A stretch of DNA of 7,532 nt from Chloroflexota bacterium (GTDB taxonomy: Bacteria; Chloroflexota; Anaerolineae; Aggregatilineales; Aggregatilineaceae): NCBI GenBank assembly GCA_016234525.1, contig JACRBK010000158.1, positions 1 to 7,532 on the forward strand. The letters run 5' to 3'. Position 1 is the first letter of the stretch. Every line of letters starts with the position of its first letter. Below the pieces are notes generated by a model. That model was not told the DNA's origin. It saw only the letters and a list, made by a program, of their open reading frames with translations, and made no database searches. Positions 6,389-7,532 of this stretch are shown one piece after another. Both the position numbers and the translations under genes were made by a program.

Positions 6389-7532
6389 GGAAGACTCTCA
6401 GTTTCTGTTCTAGAGAGTTCCGCCGCGCTGAAAGCGATACGACGGCGCGTGCGGCGGCGAATAAAGATGTCGCTGCCGACGACAAACACGATAACCAAAC
6501 CGATCAGGGCGGTGATGAGCGAAGTAGGAACCTGCACGGTGCGCTGAAGTTTGTTGCCGCCCACCAGCAGCGCCCCAAACAGAATCGCCGCCGGAATGGT
6601 CCCTAAGGGGTGCAGTTTGCCAAATAACGCCGCTACGATGCCGTTAAACCCGGCGTTGCCGGTGAAGGAAATCGCGCCCCCTTCTGCATTCATACGGTGT
6701 GTCACCCCCAACACCTGAATTCCTCCGGCTAACCCGGCGAACCCGCCGCTGAGCATCAAGGACAGCACCACATACCATTTGACGTTGATCCCGGCATAGC
6801 GCGAGGCACGGGGATTTTTACCTACCGCACGGATGCGGTAACCAATCGTCGTGCGCCACAACAGGATAAAGACCACGACAGCCAGTACCGCCGCAATGAT
6901 AATACCGATATTGATCAGCGTAGGGGTCCAGGTGCGCGAGCCATAATCGGTCAGGCCAAACCACTTATAAACATCATCCAACCAGCCTCCCATGCGGGGC
7001 AGGTCGAAATCACGCGAGAGGCGAGCAGTTTCGGGAATAGGCGCGGCGGTATTCTTTTTGGCGGGGTCAACAAATTCATTTTTGACCAGATAGATCATCA
7101 TCAACGCTGCGATCTGGTTGAGCATGATCGTACTCAAAATCTCGTTCACGTTAAAGTAAGCTTTGAGTACCCCTGCAATCCCCCCCCAGATCGCCCCGGC
7201 GATAAAACTCATCACCAGGCACAGCGGGATAATAACATTAGCGCTGGCATCGTCATATTTGAGCGCAATGGCGATGGTCATCAACCCGCCCGCGATCATC
7301 TGGCCTTCGCCGCCGATGTTAACCACCCCGCCTCGAAAAGCAATGCAGGTCCCCAGCCCAACCAGGAGCAGGGGAGTGGCTTTGATTAGAGTATCCGCCA
7401 CCGCGTTTTTCGTGCCGAATGCTCCTTGCCACAACCCATCACGATAAGCCTCTATTGGATCAGCTTCCATCAAGGTGATCAGAATGGCGCCAATGACCAG
7501 AGCAAGCAGCACAGCGAGGAAAGGCATTAAAA
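6385..7532 (-). CDS. ABC importer permease, BMP/nucleoside (NupP/YufP-like) type (5' end probably outside window)
   Basis: At least 380 residues counted from the first in-window ATG at 7527. That methionine falls at the edge of the first membrane helix (PFLAVLLALVIGAILIT), and the frame stays open to the right edge (a Leu codon just before it). Relatives have a short charged N-terminus before this helix, so the true start is probably some 10-20 codons beyond the window. Features counted from M7527: FRGGVVNIGGEGQ (64-76, family signature), several hydrophobic segments, a polar stretch at about 150-203 that probably forms an exposed loop, GYRIRAVGKNPRASRYAGI (229-247, ATPase-contact loop), TGNAGFNGIVAALFG (289-303), and an arginine-rich tail after the last helix. 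It is the longer of the two permeases and forms the channel with the 316-residue partner, whose start codon overlaps this stop. Confidence 0.93.
   Translation of the reverse strand, partial: LMPFLAVLLALVIGAILITLMEADPIEAYRDGLWQGAFGTKNAVADTLIKATPLLLVGLGTCIAFRGGVVNIGGEGQMIAGGLMTIAIALKYDDASANVIIPLCLVMSFIAGAIWGGIAGVLKAYFNVNEILSTIMLNQIAALMMIYLVKNEFVDPAKKNTAAPIPETARLSRDFDLPRMGGWLDDVYKWFGLTDYGSRTWTPTLINIGIIIAAVLAVVVFILLWRTTIGYRIRAVGKNPRASRYAGINVKWYVVLSLMLSGGFAGLAGGIQVLGVTHRMNAEGGAISFTGNAGFNGIVAALFGKLHPLGTIPAAILFGALLVGGNKLQRTVQVPTSLITALIGLVIVFVVGSDIFIRRRTRRRIAFSAAELSRTETESLP

Noticed and set aside
1..7532. Mobile element, CRISPR array, tRNA or rRNA, or a novel defence system
   Set aside because: No terminal repeats, transposase, repeat-spacer pattern or RNA gene was seen. 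All genes fit known metabolic and transport families.

Overview
All six genes in this window lie on the minus strand and read from right to left. They form an import-and-oxidise module: a BMP/Nup-type (nucleoside or nucleobase) ABC transporter, followed by a molybdenum hydroxylase of the xanthine dehydrogenase family. The organism is a bacterium with moderate-to-high GC, strong Shine-Dalgarno sites and sigma-70-like promoter candidates. The fused iron-sulfur/molybdenum oxidase, the BMP-class transporter and an unlipidated, very acidic binding protein would fit an environmental Chloroflexota-like lineage. That placement is an inference made without any search.

In transcription order the layout is as follows. 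(1) A permease whose 5' end lies beyond the right edge (7532-6385). (2) A second permease joined to it by a 4-base ATGA overlap (6388-5438). (3) A 142-base gap with a perfect TTGACA box inside a 7+7 inverted repeat. (4) The secreted substrate-binding protein (5295-4261), followed by a 13-bp hairpin and short T-run. (5) The double-ATPase subunit (4134-2569). (6) A 178-base gap with another promoter candidate. (7) The FAD subunit of the oxidase (2390-1476). (8) 14 bases further on, one reading frame that joins the two [2Fe-2S] domains to the molybdopterin subunit and runs off the left edge (1461-1).

Functional model: the binding protein captures a purine nucleoside or base outside the cell, the two permeases and the double ATPase import it, and the cytoplasmic oxidase hydroxylates it. 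Electrons would pass from the Mo centre through two [2Fe-2S] clusters to FAD. A purine substrate is favoured because transporter and oxidase are co-directional neighbours and because the Mo subunit has a glutamate in its GGGFGGKE motif. The residues that would settle this lie outside the window.

No RNA genes, mobile elements, CRISPR arrays or plus-strand genes are supported. The enzymes belong to known families. The most interesting points are the subunit fusion, the regulatory structures in the gaps, and the extreme acidity and missing lipobox of the binding protein. I found no evidence for a wholly undescribed system.
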